Positions 14,334 through 22,645 of a DNA stretch of 40,651 nt are shown piece by piece (the first letter of the stretch is position 1; every line of letters starts with the position of its first letter). The stretch spans positions 1 to 40,651 of the forward strand of contig NZ_PGSG01000074.1 in the NCBI RefSeq assembly GCF_002843305.1, in the 5' to 3' direction. The notes under the pieces were generated by a model. That model made no database searches. It was not told the origin of the DNA and was given only the letters and a program-made list of their open reading frames with translations. This DNA is from Streptomyces barkulensis. Its GTDB lineage: Bacteria; Actinomycetota; Actinomycetes; Streptomycetales; Streptomycetaceae. Made by a program: the position numbers and the translations under genes.

Positions 14334-15269
14334 ATGCCGCTGGCCGTCGCAGCGCTCTCCCACGCGCCGTCCTTCGGCAACGTCGACCCGGGCGGGGAGA
14401 CGTTCGCCGAGATCAATGCCGCCATCGACGAGGTGAAGGAGTTCGTCGCCGGGTACGACCCCGACCTGGTCGTGGCGTTCGGGCCCGACCACTTCAACGG
14501 CCAGCTCTACTCGCTGATCACCCCGTGGGCGATCGGCGCGGTCGCCGAGGGCATCGGCGACTACGGCACCACCGCGGGGCCGCTGCCCGTCGACGGTGAC
14601 GCCGCCCGGGCCCTCCACGCGGCGGTGCTGGCCGAGGGCGTCGACATCGGCCGCAGCGAGCGGATGAAGGTCGACCACGGCGTGGTCCAGCCGCTCGACT
14701 TCGTGTTCGGCAAGAACTTCACGCAGCCGATCGTTCCGGTGTTCGTGAACGCGATCGGTCTGCCACTCACCCCCATGCGGCGGGTGCGCCTGATGGGCGA
14801 GGCGTTCGGCCGGGCCGCCCGGGCCCTCGACAAGAAGGTGCTGTTCCTCGCCTCGGGCGGCATCTCCCACAACCCGCCGATCCCGCGCTGGGACGGTGCC
14901 CCCGGCACCGTGCACGAGCGCCTGGTCGCGTACGCGCCCTCGCCCGAGGAGCGGCGGGAGCGCGAGCAGATGATCGTCAAGGGCATTCAGGCGATAGCCG
15001 ACGGCAAGGCGCCCAGCGACCCGCTGAACGAGGAGTGGGACACGCTCGTCCTCGACGTGCTCCGCTCCGGCGACCTCGGCCCGGTCGACGGCTGGGAGAA
15101 CGGCTGGTTCGTGGCGGAGGGCGGCTCGGCCGCGCACGAGATGCGCAGCTGGATCGCCGCCTACGCCGCGCTGTCGACCGCCGGCCCCTACCGCTTCGCC
15201 GTCGACCGCTACTGGGCGGTCCAGAAGTGGGGCGCCGGCTTCGCGGTCCAGGCGGCGGTGACCGCATGA
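14334..15269 (+). CDS. mhpB: Extradiol 2,3-dihydroxyphenylpropionate 1,2-dioxygenase (MhpB-like)
   Basis: This 311-aa protein matches MhpB in length and sequence; it is a LigB-type, Fe(II)-dependent extradiol dioxygenase. Typical segments are ALSHAPSFGN at the start (metal His), FGPDHFNG, KVDHGVVQPL (His region near residue 115) and ASGGISHNPP. It opens the catechol ring of 2,3-dihydroxyphenylpropionate or the cinnamate analogue next to the side chain. AAAGGA lies upstream of ATG 14334. The stop overlaps the start of the hydrolase gene (ATGA). Confidence 0.9.
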   Translation: MPLAVAALSHAPSFGNVDPGGETFAEINAAIDEVKEFVAGYDPDLVVAFGPDHFNGQLYSLITPWAIGAVAEGIGDYGTTAGPLPVDGDAARALHAAVLAEGVDIGRSERMKVDHGVVQPLDFVFGKNFTQPIVPVFVNAIGLPLTPMRRVRLMGEAFGRAARALDKKVLFLASGGISHNPPIPRWDGAPGTVHERLVAYAPSPEERREREQMIVKGIQAIADGKAPSDPLNEEWDTLVLDVLRSGDLGPVDGWENGWFVAEGGSAAHEMRSWIAAYAALSTAGPYRFAVDRYWAVQKWGAGFAVQAAVTA

Positions 15270-16150
15270 GCCGGGCTGAGAAGACGCACTTCGCCACCCT
15301 GTGGGAAGAGATCGCGGACCTGGAGCACTCGCTGCGGTACGTGGACGCGGGCGGCTACCGCACCCGGGTGCTCGACATCGCCGGAGCGAGCCCCAACGCG
15401 CAGACGGTCGTGCTCGCCAGCGGCACCAGCGGCCACATCGAGGCGTGGACGCAGAACGTCCGGGCGTTCGTGGAAGCCGGTTTCCGGGTGGTCGGCTACG
15501 ACTACCCGGGCCACGGCTACACCTCACTGGCCGACCACCCGCTGGAGATCCGCGACTACGAGGAACACCTGATCGCGCTGCTCGACGCACTGGCGCTGGA
15601 ACGCGTGCACCTCGCCGGCGAGTCGCTCGGCGGCTGGCTCGCGCTGAAGTTCGCGCCGAAGCACCCCGAGCGGCTGCGCACGGTGATCCTGTCCGCACCG
15701 GGCGGGCGGGTGGTCGGCGAGCCGCAGCTGGACCGGACGCAGTCGGTGAGCGCCAAGGCGGTGAGCGAGCCGACCTTCGACAACGTGAGGAAGCGCCTGC
15801 AGGTCGTGATCCACGACCCGGAGAACATCACCGACGAGCTCGTGCGCGTCCGCCGGGCGATCTACGCCCGCGACGGGTTCAGCATGGCGCACGTGTCCGC
15901 CCTGCGGGAGCCGGAGCGGCGTTGGCGCAACCGCGTGACGGACGAGGACTTCGCGGCGGTCCCGGTCCCGGCCCTGATGGTGTGGACCGACCACGAGCCG
16001 ACCGGCGACGAGGCCGAGGGCGAGCGCCTGTGCGGACTGATCCCGGACGGCGAGTACCTGCTGGTCCGCGGTGCCGCGCACTGGCCGCAGTGGGAGGGAG
16101 CCGCGGAGTTCAACGCCGCGGCGGTCGCCTTCCTGGAGAAGCATGCCTGA
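15266..16150 (+). CDS. mhpC: Alpha/beta hydrolase for the meta-cleavage product (MhpC-like)
   Basis: This 294-aa alpha/beta-hydrolase should cleave the C-C bond of the ring-opened dienedioate, giving 2-hydroxypentadienoate plus succinate or fumarate. The nucleophile elbow is GESLGG (Ser120), the oxyanion region is SGTSGH near residue 53, His272 lies in GAAHWPQWE, and the acid is probably Asp242 or Asp248. The ATG at 15266 overlaps the dioxygenase stop by 4 bases. It lacks a signal peptide and is cytoplasmic. Confidence 0.87.
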   Translation: MSRAEKTHFATLWEEIADLEHSLRYVDAGGYRTRVLDIAGASPNAQTVVLASGTSGHIEAWTQNVRAFVEAGFRVVGYDYPGHGYTSLADHPLEIRDYEEHLIALLDALALERVHLAGESLGGWLALKFAPKHPERLRTVILSAPGGRVVGEPQLDRTQSVSAKAVSEPTFDNVRKRLQVVIHDPENITDELVRVRRAIYARDGFSMAHVSALREPERRWRNRVTDEDFAAVPVPALMVWTDHEPTGDEAEGERLCGLIPDGEYLLVRGAAHWPQWEGAAEFNAAAVAFLEKHA

Positions 16151-16958
16151 CGAAAGGACCGCAGTGAGCGTCCCCCGGGAGACCATCACCCAGATCGCGC
16201 GCGAGCTGTTCGAAGCCAAGCGCGGCGTGTACACCGTGCCGTACGTGAGCCCCCGGCTCCCCGAGCGTGACCTCGACGCGGCCTACGCGATCTCCGCCGA
16301 GTTCGCCGCCCTGCGCGAGCGCGAGCTGGGTGTGAAGCGGGTGGGCCGCAAGGTCGGCCTGACCAACCCCCTCGTGCAGCAGCGCGTGGGCATCGACGAG
16401 CCCGACTACGGCATCATCCACGACGACATGGTGCACGCCTCGGGCACGCACCTGCCGCTGTCCGCGTACAACCGCCTGCTCATCGAGGCCGAGGTCGCGT
16501 TCGTGCTGAAGAGCGACGTCCTGGAGGCCTCACGCGAGAGCGTGGAGGCGGCGATCGACTACGTGACCCCCGCGTTCGAGGTCGTCGACTTCCGCTACGA
16601 CGGTTCGGTCGGGCAGATCGTCGACACCATCGCCGACAACGCCGGCTGCAGCGGCGTCGTCCTCGGCGAGGAGCGGCACCCCTACGGCGAGGTCGACCTG
16701 CCCCGGGCGGAGATGGTCATCACCGGTGGCGCCACCGAGATCACCCGAGGTGTCGGCGGCAACGTGCTGGGGGACCCGGTCAACGCGGTCGTCTGGCTGG
16801 CCGGGACGGCGATTCGCACGGGCGAGCCGCTGCGCGCCGGCGAAGTGCTGCTGTCGGGCTCCATCGGCTACATCGAGCCGTGGCCCGCCGACGTCGAGTG
16901 CGTCGCCACCATCACCGGACTGGGTCGCGTGGTCGCGACCGCGGATTCGAAAGGCTGA
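16143..16958 (+). CDS. mhpD: 2-Keto-4-pentenoate hydratase (MhpD-like)
   Basis: This roughly 271-aa protein belongs to the fumarylacetoacetase-fold hydratases and should add water to 2-hydroxypentadienoate to give 4-hydroxy-2-oxopentanoate. The metal-binding pattern is visible in LLIEAEVAFVL, and family segments include GRKVGLTN, PDYGIIHDDM and AFEVVDFRY. Start choice: ATG 16143 has GGAG at good spacing and overlaps the preceding stop; GTG 16164 after GAAAGGA is also possible and gives 264 aa, close to the family length. Confidence 0.87.
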   Translation: MPDERTAVSVPRETITQIARELFEAKRGVYTVPYVSPRLPERDLDAAYAISAEFAALRERELGVKRVGRKVGLTNPLVQQRVGIDEPDYGIIHDDMVHASGTHLPLSAYNRLLIEAEVAFVLKSDVLEASRESVEAAIDYVTPAFEVVDFRYDGSVGQIVDTIADNAGCSGVVLGEERHPYGEVDLPRAEMVITGGATEITRGVGGNVLGDPVNAVVWLAGTAIRTGEPLRAGEVLLSGSIGYIEPWPADVECVATITGLGRVVATADSKG

Positions 16959-16960
16959 AC

Positions 16961-17425
16961 ATGAGTGACTACCGTCCCGTCGACGCGACCACCCGCGTCG
17001 AGATCGAGCAGCTCATCACGGAGATGCTCTACCGCCTCGACCACAACCGGGCGGACACCACCTGGGAGCTGTACACCGAGGACGGCGTCTCGGTCGGCCC
17101 GATGGGCGACATGGACCGCGAGGCCATGAAGGTCTGGGGGGCCAAGCGCGCCCGGCAGACGGACGTCGTCGGCCGTCACTTCATCGGCGGGATCCGCCTG
17201 GTGTGGGACGGGGACGAGGTCGAGGGAACGGTGCAGTACCTGACCTTCCGCGACACCAACGAGCCGCAGACGCTGCCCGCGTCGGTCGGCGAGTTCCGCG
17301 AGCGCTACCGCAGGGTCGACGGCCGGTGGCTGTTCGCCCGCCGGGAGATCGTGCCGGTCTTCGGCGGCCGGGCGGCCGCGGCCCACGCCGCGCGCGTGGC
17401 CGGACAAGAGGGGCAGGCGCAGTGA
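16961..17425 (+). CDS. NTF2/SnoaL-like small protein of the aromatic operon
   Basis: This 154-aa protein has the pattern of an NTF2-like cone fold: an N-terminal helix pair (EIEQLITEMLYRLDHNRADT), WELYTEDGVSVG, and strands ending in YRRVDGRWLFARREIVPVF. Such proteins act as small-molecule isomerases, dehydratases, or the beta subunits of ring hydroxylases. No Rieske-type oxygenase alpha subunit is in the window, so a beta-subunit role is unlikely. It starts 2 bases after the hydratase stop and ends in a 4-base overlap with the aldolase, so it is fully embedded in the operon. Its substrate is unknown. Confidence 0.78.
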   Translation: MSDYRPVDATTRVEIEQLITEMLYRLDHNRADTTWELYTEDGVSVGPMGDMDREAMKVWGAKRARQTDVVGRHFIGGIRLVWDGDEVEGTVQYLTFRDTNEPQTLPASVGEFRERYRRVDGRWLFARREIVPVFGGRAAAAHAARVAGQEGQAQ

Positions 17426-18192
17426 AGCGAGCAGCTCCCGGCGACCGGGCCCCCGTCCTGTACCACCAGACGGTCCCGTCGTTCTCGATGCCGGAGTGGG
17501 CGGTGACCGCCGGGTACGACGGCGTGATCCTCGATCTCCAGCACGGCGAACTGGGGCTCGAGGCGGCCTGCGGGATCCTGCGCTCGATCCCGAGGGACAA
17601 CGCGTACGCGTACGCCCGGGTGGGCTCGCTGGACCCCGCGCCGATCCTGCGGCTGCTCGACAGCGGGGCCCGCGGCATCGTCGCGCCCACCGTCGAGTCC
17701 CGCTCCCAGACCGAGACCCTGGTCGCCGCGGCCAAGTACCCGCCGGCCGGGAACCGCAGCCTGGGGCCCTCGCGGCCCGCGCTGTACCCGGGCGACTCGT
17801 ACACCGAGGCGGGCAACCGGGCGGTCTCCGCCGTCGCCCAGATCGAGACGAAGGCCGGGGTCGACCGGGCAGAGGAGATCGTCTCGACCCCGGGCCTGGA
17901 CTCGGTCTACATCGGGCCGGCCGACCTGGCCGTCTCCTACGGTCTGCCCGGACGCGGGGACTGGGAGGAGGGCCCGGTGCGCGAGGCGATCGCCCACCTG
18001 CGGGAGGTGACGAGCGCGCACGGCGTCACCCTCGGCATCTACTCCGGCCGGCCGGAGTACGCGGCCGGCCTGTTCGCCGACGGCCTCGTCGACTACGTGG
18101 GCCTCGGCATCGACCTCGTCCTGCTGAACCGCGCGTTCGGCGACACCATCGCCGGGCTGGACCCGGCACGATCCGCACGGAGCACCTCATGA
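17422..18192 (+). CDS. HpcH/HpaI-type class II aldolase
   Basis: This 256-aa protein belongs to the HpcH/HpaI metal-dependent aldolases. Signature parts are GYDGVILDLQHGE, ARGIVAPTVES, QIETKAGV (metal Glu) and YIGPADLAVSYG (metal Asp). In this operon it would cleave 4-hydroxy-2-oxopentanoate to pyruvate and acetaldehyde, the step done by the unrelated MhpE in Escherichia coli. No MhpF-like acetaldehyde dehydrogenase gene accompanies it, so acetaldehyde would be handled elsewhere. GTG 17422 overlaps the preceding stop (GTGA), and the stop overlaps the hydroxylase start (ATGA). Confidence 0.85.
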   Translation: MKRAAPGDRAPVLYHQTVPSFSMPEWAVTAGYDGVILDLQHGELGLEAACGILRSIPRDNAYAYARVGSLDPAPILRLLDSGARGIVAPTVESRSQTETLVAAAKYPPAGNRSLGPSRPALYPGDSYTEAGNRAVSAVAQIETKAGVDRAEEIVSTPGLDSVYIGPADLAVSYGLPGRGDWEEGPVREAIAHLREVTSAHGVTLGIYSGRPEYAAGLFADGLVDYVGLGIDLVLLNRAFGDTIAGLDPARSARSTS

Positions 18193-19802
18193 AAAAGGCC
18201 TGCGACGTTCTCGTCGTCGGGGCGGGTCCGGTCGGTCTGACCCTGGCCAACCTGCTGGGGCAGCAGGGCGTCGACGTCCTCGTCGTCGAGCGGGAGCACG
18301 AACTCATCGACTACCCGCGGGCCGTGGGCATCGACGACGAGGCGCTGCGCGCGATGCAGACCGCCGGCCTCGTCGGCGAAGTGCTCCCCCACACCATCCC
18401 CGACCAGAAGATCTACATGATCAATGGCGACCGGATGATCCTGTCCGAAGTGAACCCGACGACGCGCGAGTTCGGCTGGCCGCGCCGCAACGGCTTCGTG
18501 CAGCCGCTGGTCGACCGGGTGCTGCTCGCCGGCCTCGACCGCTTCCCCAACGCCGCCGTGCGCTTCGGCGCCGAGGTCGTGGACCTGTCCGAGGACGCCG
18601 ACGCAGTGGTCTCCACCCTCGCGAACGGCGAGACGGTGCGCGCGCGGTACGTCGTCGCCGCCGAGGGCGGGTCCTCACCCACCCGCAAGCGCCTGGGCAT
18701 CTCGTTCGAGGGCGAGACCCGGCCGACCGACGGCATCGTGATCGACGTCGCCAACGACCCGATCGGCACGCCCCACGCCGTCTTCGGCGGGGACCCGGCC
18801 CGCAGCTACGCCTCCATCGCACTGCCCCACGGCATCCGGCGCTGGGAGTTCACCCTCTTCGAGGACGAGGGCGAGGCCGACGTCGAGGACGACGCGTTCG
18901 TCTTCGGCCTGCTGGCACCGCATGTTCCGGACCCGTCCAAGCTGGACATCATCCGCCGCCGCGTCTACCGGCACCACGCCCGGATCGCGGGCCGGTTCCG
19001 TCACGGGCGGATCTTCCTCGCCGGCGACGCCGCCCATGTCATGCCCGTCGTCGGCGGCCAGGGCTGGAACTCGGGGATCCGCGACGCCTTCAACCTCGGC
19101 TGGAAGCTGGCCGCCGTCGTCAAGGGCCTTTCGACCGACGGTCTGCTGGACACGTACGAGACCGAACGGCTGGGCCACGTCACGCAGATGGTGGCCGTCT
19201 CCCTCCAGATGGCGAAGGAGATGACGGACCACGATCCGCAGAAGGCCGCCGAGCGCGACCGGATCGCCGCCGGCCGCACACCGGAGGAAAGGGAGGCCCA
19301 GAAGCGGCAGGCGTTCAAGCCGCAGCCGAAGTTCGACCGGGGCGTGGTGGTGCACACCCCGCTGCCGGTGTCCAAGTCGCTGCCGGACCGCGACGTGCCC
19401 CGGCTGGCGGGCACGATATTCCCCCAGCCGACGGCCACCGACGCCGACGGCGCGGAGATGCTGCTCGACGACGCGACCGGGCAGGGTTGGCGGGTCCTCA
19501 CCTGGAACAACGACCCGACGGCGTTCCTGTCGGCCCCGAGGCGTGCCGCGCTGGACCGGCTCGGCGCCCGCCTCGTGCAGGTGGTGCCGAAGGCACAGCT
19601 GCCGTGGGCGCGGAAGCAGGCCACGGCCGGCGTCACCGTCGTCGGCGACCTCGGCGGTGAGTCGAACCTGCAGGCCTGGTTCGACGCGCGGCCGGTCGGC
19701 GCGGTCGTCCTCCGCCCCGACCATGTGATCGCCGCCGAATGCCTGCCCCAGGAGCTCGACGACGTTCTCGCCCGGGTTCTGGAGGCCGCCTGCGTCGCGT
19801 GA
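18189..19802 (+). CDS. mhpA: FAD-dependent 3-(3-hydroxyphenyl)propionate hydroxylase (MhpA-like)
   Basis: This 537-aa flavoprotein monooxygenase should convert 3-hydroxyphenylpropionate-type substrates to the catechol used by the dioxygenase. The FAD-binding GAGPVG is at residues 11-16, and the second FAD motif GDAAHVMPVVGGQGWNSG is near residue 279; YPRAVGIDDEALR is typical of MhpA. Length agrees with MhpA (about 550). Being last in the operon although first in the pathway is unusual compared with the Escherichia coli order. A bulged 17-bp hairpin terminator follows at 19851-19890. Confidence 0.88.
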   Translation: MKKACDVLVVGAGPVGLTLANLLGQQGVDVLVVEREHELIDYPRAVGIDDEALRAMQTAGLVGEVLPHTIPDQKIYMINGDRMILSEVNPTTREFGWPRRNGFVQPLVDRVLLAGLDRFPNAAVRFGAEVVDLSEDADAVVSTLANGETVRARYVVAAEGGSSPTRKRLGISFEGETRPTDGIVIDVANDPIGTPHAVFGGDPARSYASIALPHGIRRWEFTLFEDEGEADVEDDAFVFGLLAPHVPDPSKLDIIRRRVYRHHARIAGRFRHGRIFLAGDAAHVMPVVGGQGWNSGIRDAFNLGWKLAAVVKGLSTDGLLDTYETERLGHVTQMVAVSLQMAKEMTDHDPQKAAERDRIAAGRTPEEREAQKRQAFKPQPKFDRGVVVHTPLPVSKSLPDRDVPRLAGTIFPQPTATDADGAEMLLDDATGQGWRVLTWNNDPTAFLSAPRRAALDRLGARLVQVVPKAQLPWARKQATAGVTVVGDLGGESNLQAWFDARPVGAVVLRPDHVIAAECLPQELDDVLARVLEAACVA

Positions 19803-19850
19803 CGCGCGGCGGAGCTTTCCGGCCGCGGTGGGGCGGTGTACGACGTGCGC

Positions 19851-19890
19851 GGGGCCGAAGTGGTCGCGAGGAACGCGCCACTTCGGCCCC
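19851..19890 (+). terminator. Hairpin terminator of the aromatic operon
   Basis: The 13-bp perfect stem 19851-19863 / 19878-19890 is extended by CGCG/CGCG (19865-19868, 19874-19877) after a single bulged T; the loop is AGGAA. It lies 48 bases after the hydroxylase stop. Confidence 0.75.
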
Positions 19891-19909
19891 GTCCTTGTCG
19901 GTAGCCCCC

Positions 19910-19917
19910 TTCTAGAA
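19910..19917. promoter_or_regulatory. TetR half-operator, site B (TTCTAGAA)
   Basis: TTCTAGAA shares the core of sites A and C. Read as CTAGAA-N6, the opposite arm is TGCTGG, matching TTCTAG at 4 of 6 bases. It lies 48 bases before the second TetR gene, so autoregulation or cross-regulation with weaker binding is possible. Confidence 0.5.
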
Positions 19918-19964
19918 TGGCGATGCTGGTGTAGCGCGGGGCACGGACGACAGGCGGCGACAGG

Positions 19965-20642
19965 GTGACGGGCATGAGGCGGGGCAACGGTACGAAGGGC
20001 ACGCGGCAGGCGCGCTCGGACCGGAGCCGGGAGCAGATCCTGCGGGCGTCCCTGGATCTGGCGCTGGAACACGGCTACCAGGGCACGACCATGGCGGCCG
20101 TCAGCACGGAATCCGGCCTGCCCATCGGCTCGGTCTACTGGCATTTCAAGAGCAAGGAGCAGCTCTTCGTCGCCCTGCTCGAGCACTGCTACGAGGTGTG
20201 GATGCGGATCCACTCCGGCCCCGACGGGTTGCGCCGCAAACTCTCGCGAGGCATCGCCGGCCTGTCCGGCGCCGACCCGAAGCAGTACACGAAGGAGGAG
20301 GCCCTGCTCAAGGCCGCGGCGGTCTGGGCGTTGAGCAGGCAGCTCGGCGGTCTGGGCGAGGACAGCGAGGTCCGTGCAGCGTACCTGCGGATGCGGGAGG
20401 AGATGTTCAAGGTGGACGTCCAGCGGCTCACCGAGTCCATCCCCGCCGAAGTCGCCGAGCGCTTCCCCGACATGGCCGCCAAACTCACGGTGCTGAGCCT
20501 GGCGTTCACCGACGGCTTCTACGTCCACGCGAACTCCGACGTGCACCTGGACCTGGACTTCGGTGAGTACGCCGATCTGGCGGCGCGGGCGCTGGAGGGC
20601 CTGGTGGACGACTTCGCCCGCCGGGCGGCCGAGGAGCGGTAG
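19965..20642 (+). CDS. TetR-family regulator 2
   Basis: This 225-aa TetR protein has the DNA-binding segment GYQGTTMAAVSTESGLPIGS followed by VYWHFKSKEQLFVALLEHCYEVW, nearly identical to regulator 1 (12087-12725) across the recognition helix, while the ligand-binding parts differ. The pair probably arose by duplication and responds to different ligands at shared operators. Starts GTG 19965 and ATG 19974 are both possible; neither has a strong ribosome site. A half-operator lies just upstream. The gene is convergent with the SDR gene, leaving 33 bases between stops. Confidence 0.85.
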   Translation: MTGMRRGNGTKGTRQARSDRSREQILRASLDLALEHGYQGTTMAAVSTESGLPIGSVYWHFKSKEQLFVALLEHCYEVWMRIHSGPDGLRRKLSRGIAGLSGADPKQYTKEEALLKAAAVWALSRQLGGLGEDSEVRAAYLRMREEMFKVDVQRLTESIPAEVAERFPDMAAKLTVLSLAFTDGFYVHANSDVHLDLDFGEYADLAARALEGLVDDFARRAAEER

Positions 20643-20675
20643 GACCTTCCGGAACCGCCCGGCGGGGAGGAGGAG

Positions 20676-21386
20676 TCAGACGCCGCGGGTGAGCCCGCCG
20701 TCGACGCGCAGGTTCTGCCCGGTGGTGTAGGTGGCGTCGCAGGCGACGAAGGCCACCGTTCGGGCGACCTCCTGGTAGGCGGCGGCCCTGCCCAGCGGAA
20801 TCGCGGAAGTCCACTCGGCCGGAACGGACTCCGGGGCGGCGACGGTGTACCCGGGTAGCACGTTGTTGATCCGGATGCCGTCCGCGGCGACCTCGTCCGC
20901 CCACAGCTTCGTCCAGGTCGTCATCGCGGCCCGGGCGACCATGGAGGTGGGGAAGCGGGGCGAGGGCTCGGTGGGGCTGGCCGAGGAGATGTTGACGATG
21001 CTGCCCCCGCCCTGCGCGCGCATCGGAGCCAGGGCGGCGCGGCAGGCCCGCACCACGTTGTAGAAGTACAGGTCGAAGCCGGTGGCCCAGTCCTCGTCGG
21101 TCAGTTCCTCGAGCTTTCCCTTGGGGCCGTGGCCCGCGCTGGTGACCAGCACGTCCAGCCGGCTCCAGGCGGAGGCCACCTGCCCGACGGCCGCCTCGAC
21201 GACCCCGGCCTCGGTGTAGTCGCCGCGGATGGCGAGACCACCGAGCTCCCCGGCCAGCTCGTCCGCCCCTTCGCCGCGCGCCAGCACCGCCACCCGGTGG
21301 CCACGCGCGGCCAGTTCGCGTGCTGAGGCGGCGCCGATGCCGCTGCTGCCGGCGATCACGAGGGCGGTGGGGGACGCTTCGGTCAT
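20676..21386 (-). CDS. Divergent SDR oxidoreductase of the aromatic regulon
   Basis: This 236-aa protein has the short-chain dehydrogenase fold: GSSGIGAASA cofactor motif, VLVTSAGHG, SIVNISSASP and a C-terminal GQNLRVDGGL. The catalytic YxxxK is not visible: the expected segment reads SMVARAAM after FPTS, placing Ser and Arg where Tyr and Lys normally sit. Related SDR subfamilies with this change exist in my recollection, so it may be a divergent enzyme rather than a dead one. AGGAG precedes ATG 21386. A predicted promoter and perfect operator (21529-21578) lie upstream, placing it under the same TetR control as the catabolic operon. Substrate unknown. Confidence 0.8.
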   Translation of the reverse strand: MTEASPTALVIAGSSGIGAASARELAARGHRVAVLARGEGADELAGELGGLAIRGDYTEAGVVEAAVGQVASAWSRLDVLVTSAGHGPKGKLEELTDEDWATGFDLYFYNVVRACRAALAPMRAQGGGSIVNISSASPTEPSPRFPTSMVARAAMTTWTKLWADEVAADGIRINNVLPGYTVAAPESVPAEWTSAIPLGRAAAYQEVARTVAFVACDATYTTGQNLRVDGGLTRGV

Positions 21387-21528
21387 GCTGCACTACTCCT
21401 GGTTACGGGGCCGGATCCGGTCAGGCCGACCGCGCGGCCCGCCTCCTTGCGGCTGCGGCGGCCGCCGGTGTCCCGCTCGGGCGCGGGCTCGGCGGCCACA
21501 GGGCGACTTCCTGGCTGGAGCAGCCCCT

Positions 21529-21546
21529 CTAGAATTATTATTCTAG
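21529..21546. promoter_or_regulatory. TetR operator, site C (CTAGAA-N6-TTCTAG)
   Basis: CTAGAATTATTATTCTAG, with the same arms and spacer length as site A but a different centre. It lies about 145 bases upstream of the SDR start, just downstream of a predicted minus-strand promoter. On the other side is only the 3' end of the flippase-like gene, so its target is the SDR gene. Confidence 0.7.
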
Positions 21547-21549
21547 TCG

Positions 21550-21578
21550 AACGTAACCGGCCTCACGCCGGACGTCAA
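21550..21578 (-). promoter_or_regulatory. Predicted promoter of the SDR gene
   Basis: On the minus strand TTGACG (21578-21573), a 17-base spacer and TACGTT (21555-21550), followed within 4 bases by operator site C. The same promoter-then-operator order is seen for the catabolic operon. Confidence 0.52.
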
Positions 21579-21652
21579 CGGCCGGAGGCCGACACGCTGA
21601 GCGGCAGAGGGGCCCACGGGACCTGCGCCCGGGGCGGCCGGCGAGCACGTGC

Positions 21653-22645
21653 CTACCGTCCGGCGTCCCCCGGAGCGGGGAGAAGGTCGGTGGCACCGTT
21701 CGTGATGGTTCCGGTACGCCGGAGCCGGGACGCCATGGCCAGCGCGCACACGCCACTGACCAGCAGATCCGTCACCAGACAGACGGCGCGGCTGGCCACC
21801 GCCACGGCGGTGGCCGCGGTGACGGGCAGCACTTGGGAGAGTGTTCCGATCAGGACCATCTCCCGGACCAGGGCGCCGTCGGGCAGTACCACGACGACCG
21901 AGCTGACCCCCGTGGCCAGCGCGAACGCTCCGACGCTGATCACCAGAGACTGCCCCATGGGCGCGCCCATGGGGAGCGTGAGCAGCCACAGATGGAGGCC
22001 GGAGACCAGACGGCAGGCAAGCTGCCATCCGATGGCCGCACGGATCTGCCGTCCCGAGCCGGACACGGTCAGTTTTCGGCGCAGCAGGCGGGCGGCCGCC
22101 TGCGCGGCCCGTCCCACCAGCGACGGCCGCGCCAGCGCGAAGGCCAGCGACGCGGCCGGGAACAGCAGCAGCCAGCTCCAGGCCCCGAACATCAAAGGCG
22201 CGGCCAGGCTGCCGACGACCATCCCGGTCAGCAGTACGACCGGAATGTTGAGCAGCGAGACAGCGATGATGACCAGCGTTCCGACACCGACACTCCGGGC
22301 GAGCCGCGCATGGGTGAGAGCCACCCAGAGCGCCCCGGGCGCGTACTTGGCGCTCATTCCGACGAAGTAGACACCGGCGGCGGTGCGGCGAGGCAGGACA
22401 TGCCCCAGATCGGCGAGGAGGCCGCGCCAGGACATCATGGCGCACAGCAGGGCTGCCACATTGATCACGCAGGAGACCAACACAAAGGGCAGCGCCCGGA
22501 GGGTCATCATGGGGCGTGTGGCCGACCAGTCCTGTTCACGGAGGGCCAGCACGAGCCCGACGACGATGACGCAGGCCAGCGCCCAGCCGGCCAGTGGCCG
22601 CCAGCGAGGCCGCGGGCGCCGCCGGCGGCGGCTGGTGTCATCCAC
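21653..22645 (-). CDS. Lysylphosphatidylglycerol-synthase-TM/UPF0104-like membrane protein
   Basis: This 330-aa protein has about eight hydrophobic helices and resembles the LPG_synthase_TM (UPF0104, flippase-like) family: short basic N-terminus, then a helix at about residues 18-36, VYFVGMSAKYAPGALW (family motif with YxPG) near residue 95, and VVLPDGALVREMV near 250. Members often flip or handle lipid-linked sugars and lie in glycan gene clusters. Its start overlaps the end of the GT4 gene upstream by 8 bases, making it the last gene of the cluster. A role in moving the finished glycolipid across the membrane is inference. Confidence 0.75.
   Translation of the reverse strand: MDDTSRRRRRPRPRWRPLAGWALACVIVVGLVLALREQDWSATRPMMTLRALPFVLVSCVINVAALLCAMMSWRGLLADLGHVLPRRTAAGVYFVGMSAKYAPGALWVALTHARLARSVGVGTLVIIAVSLLNIPVVLLTGMVVGSLAAPLMFGAWSWLLLFPAASLAFALARPSLVGRAAQAAARLLRRKLTVSGSGRQIRAAIGWQLACRLVSGLHLWLLTLPMGAPMGQSLVISVGAFALATGVSSVVVVLPDGALVREMVLIGTLSQVLPVTAATAVAVASRAVCLVTDLLVSGVCALAMASRLRRTGTITNGATDLLPAPGDAGR

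Noticed and set aside
12819..15698. 959-aa minus-strand open frame opposite the transporter and dioxygenase
   Set aside because: GC-skewed shadow without family motifs; the plus strand holds clear enzymes with overlapping stops and starts.
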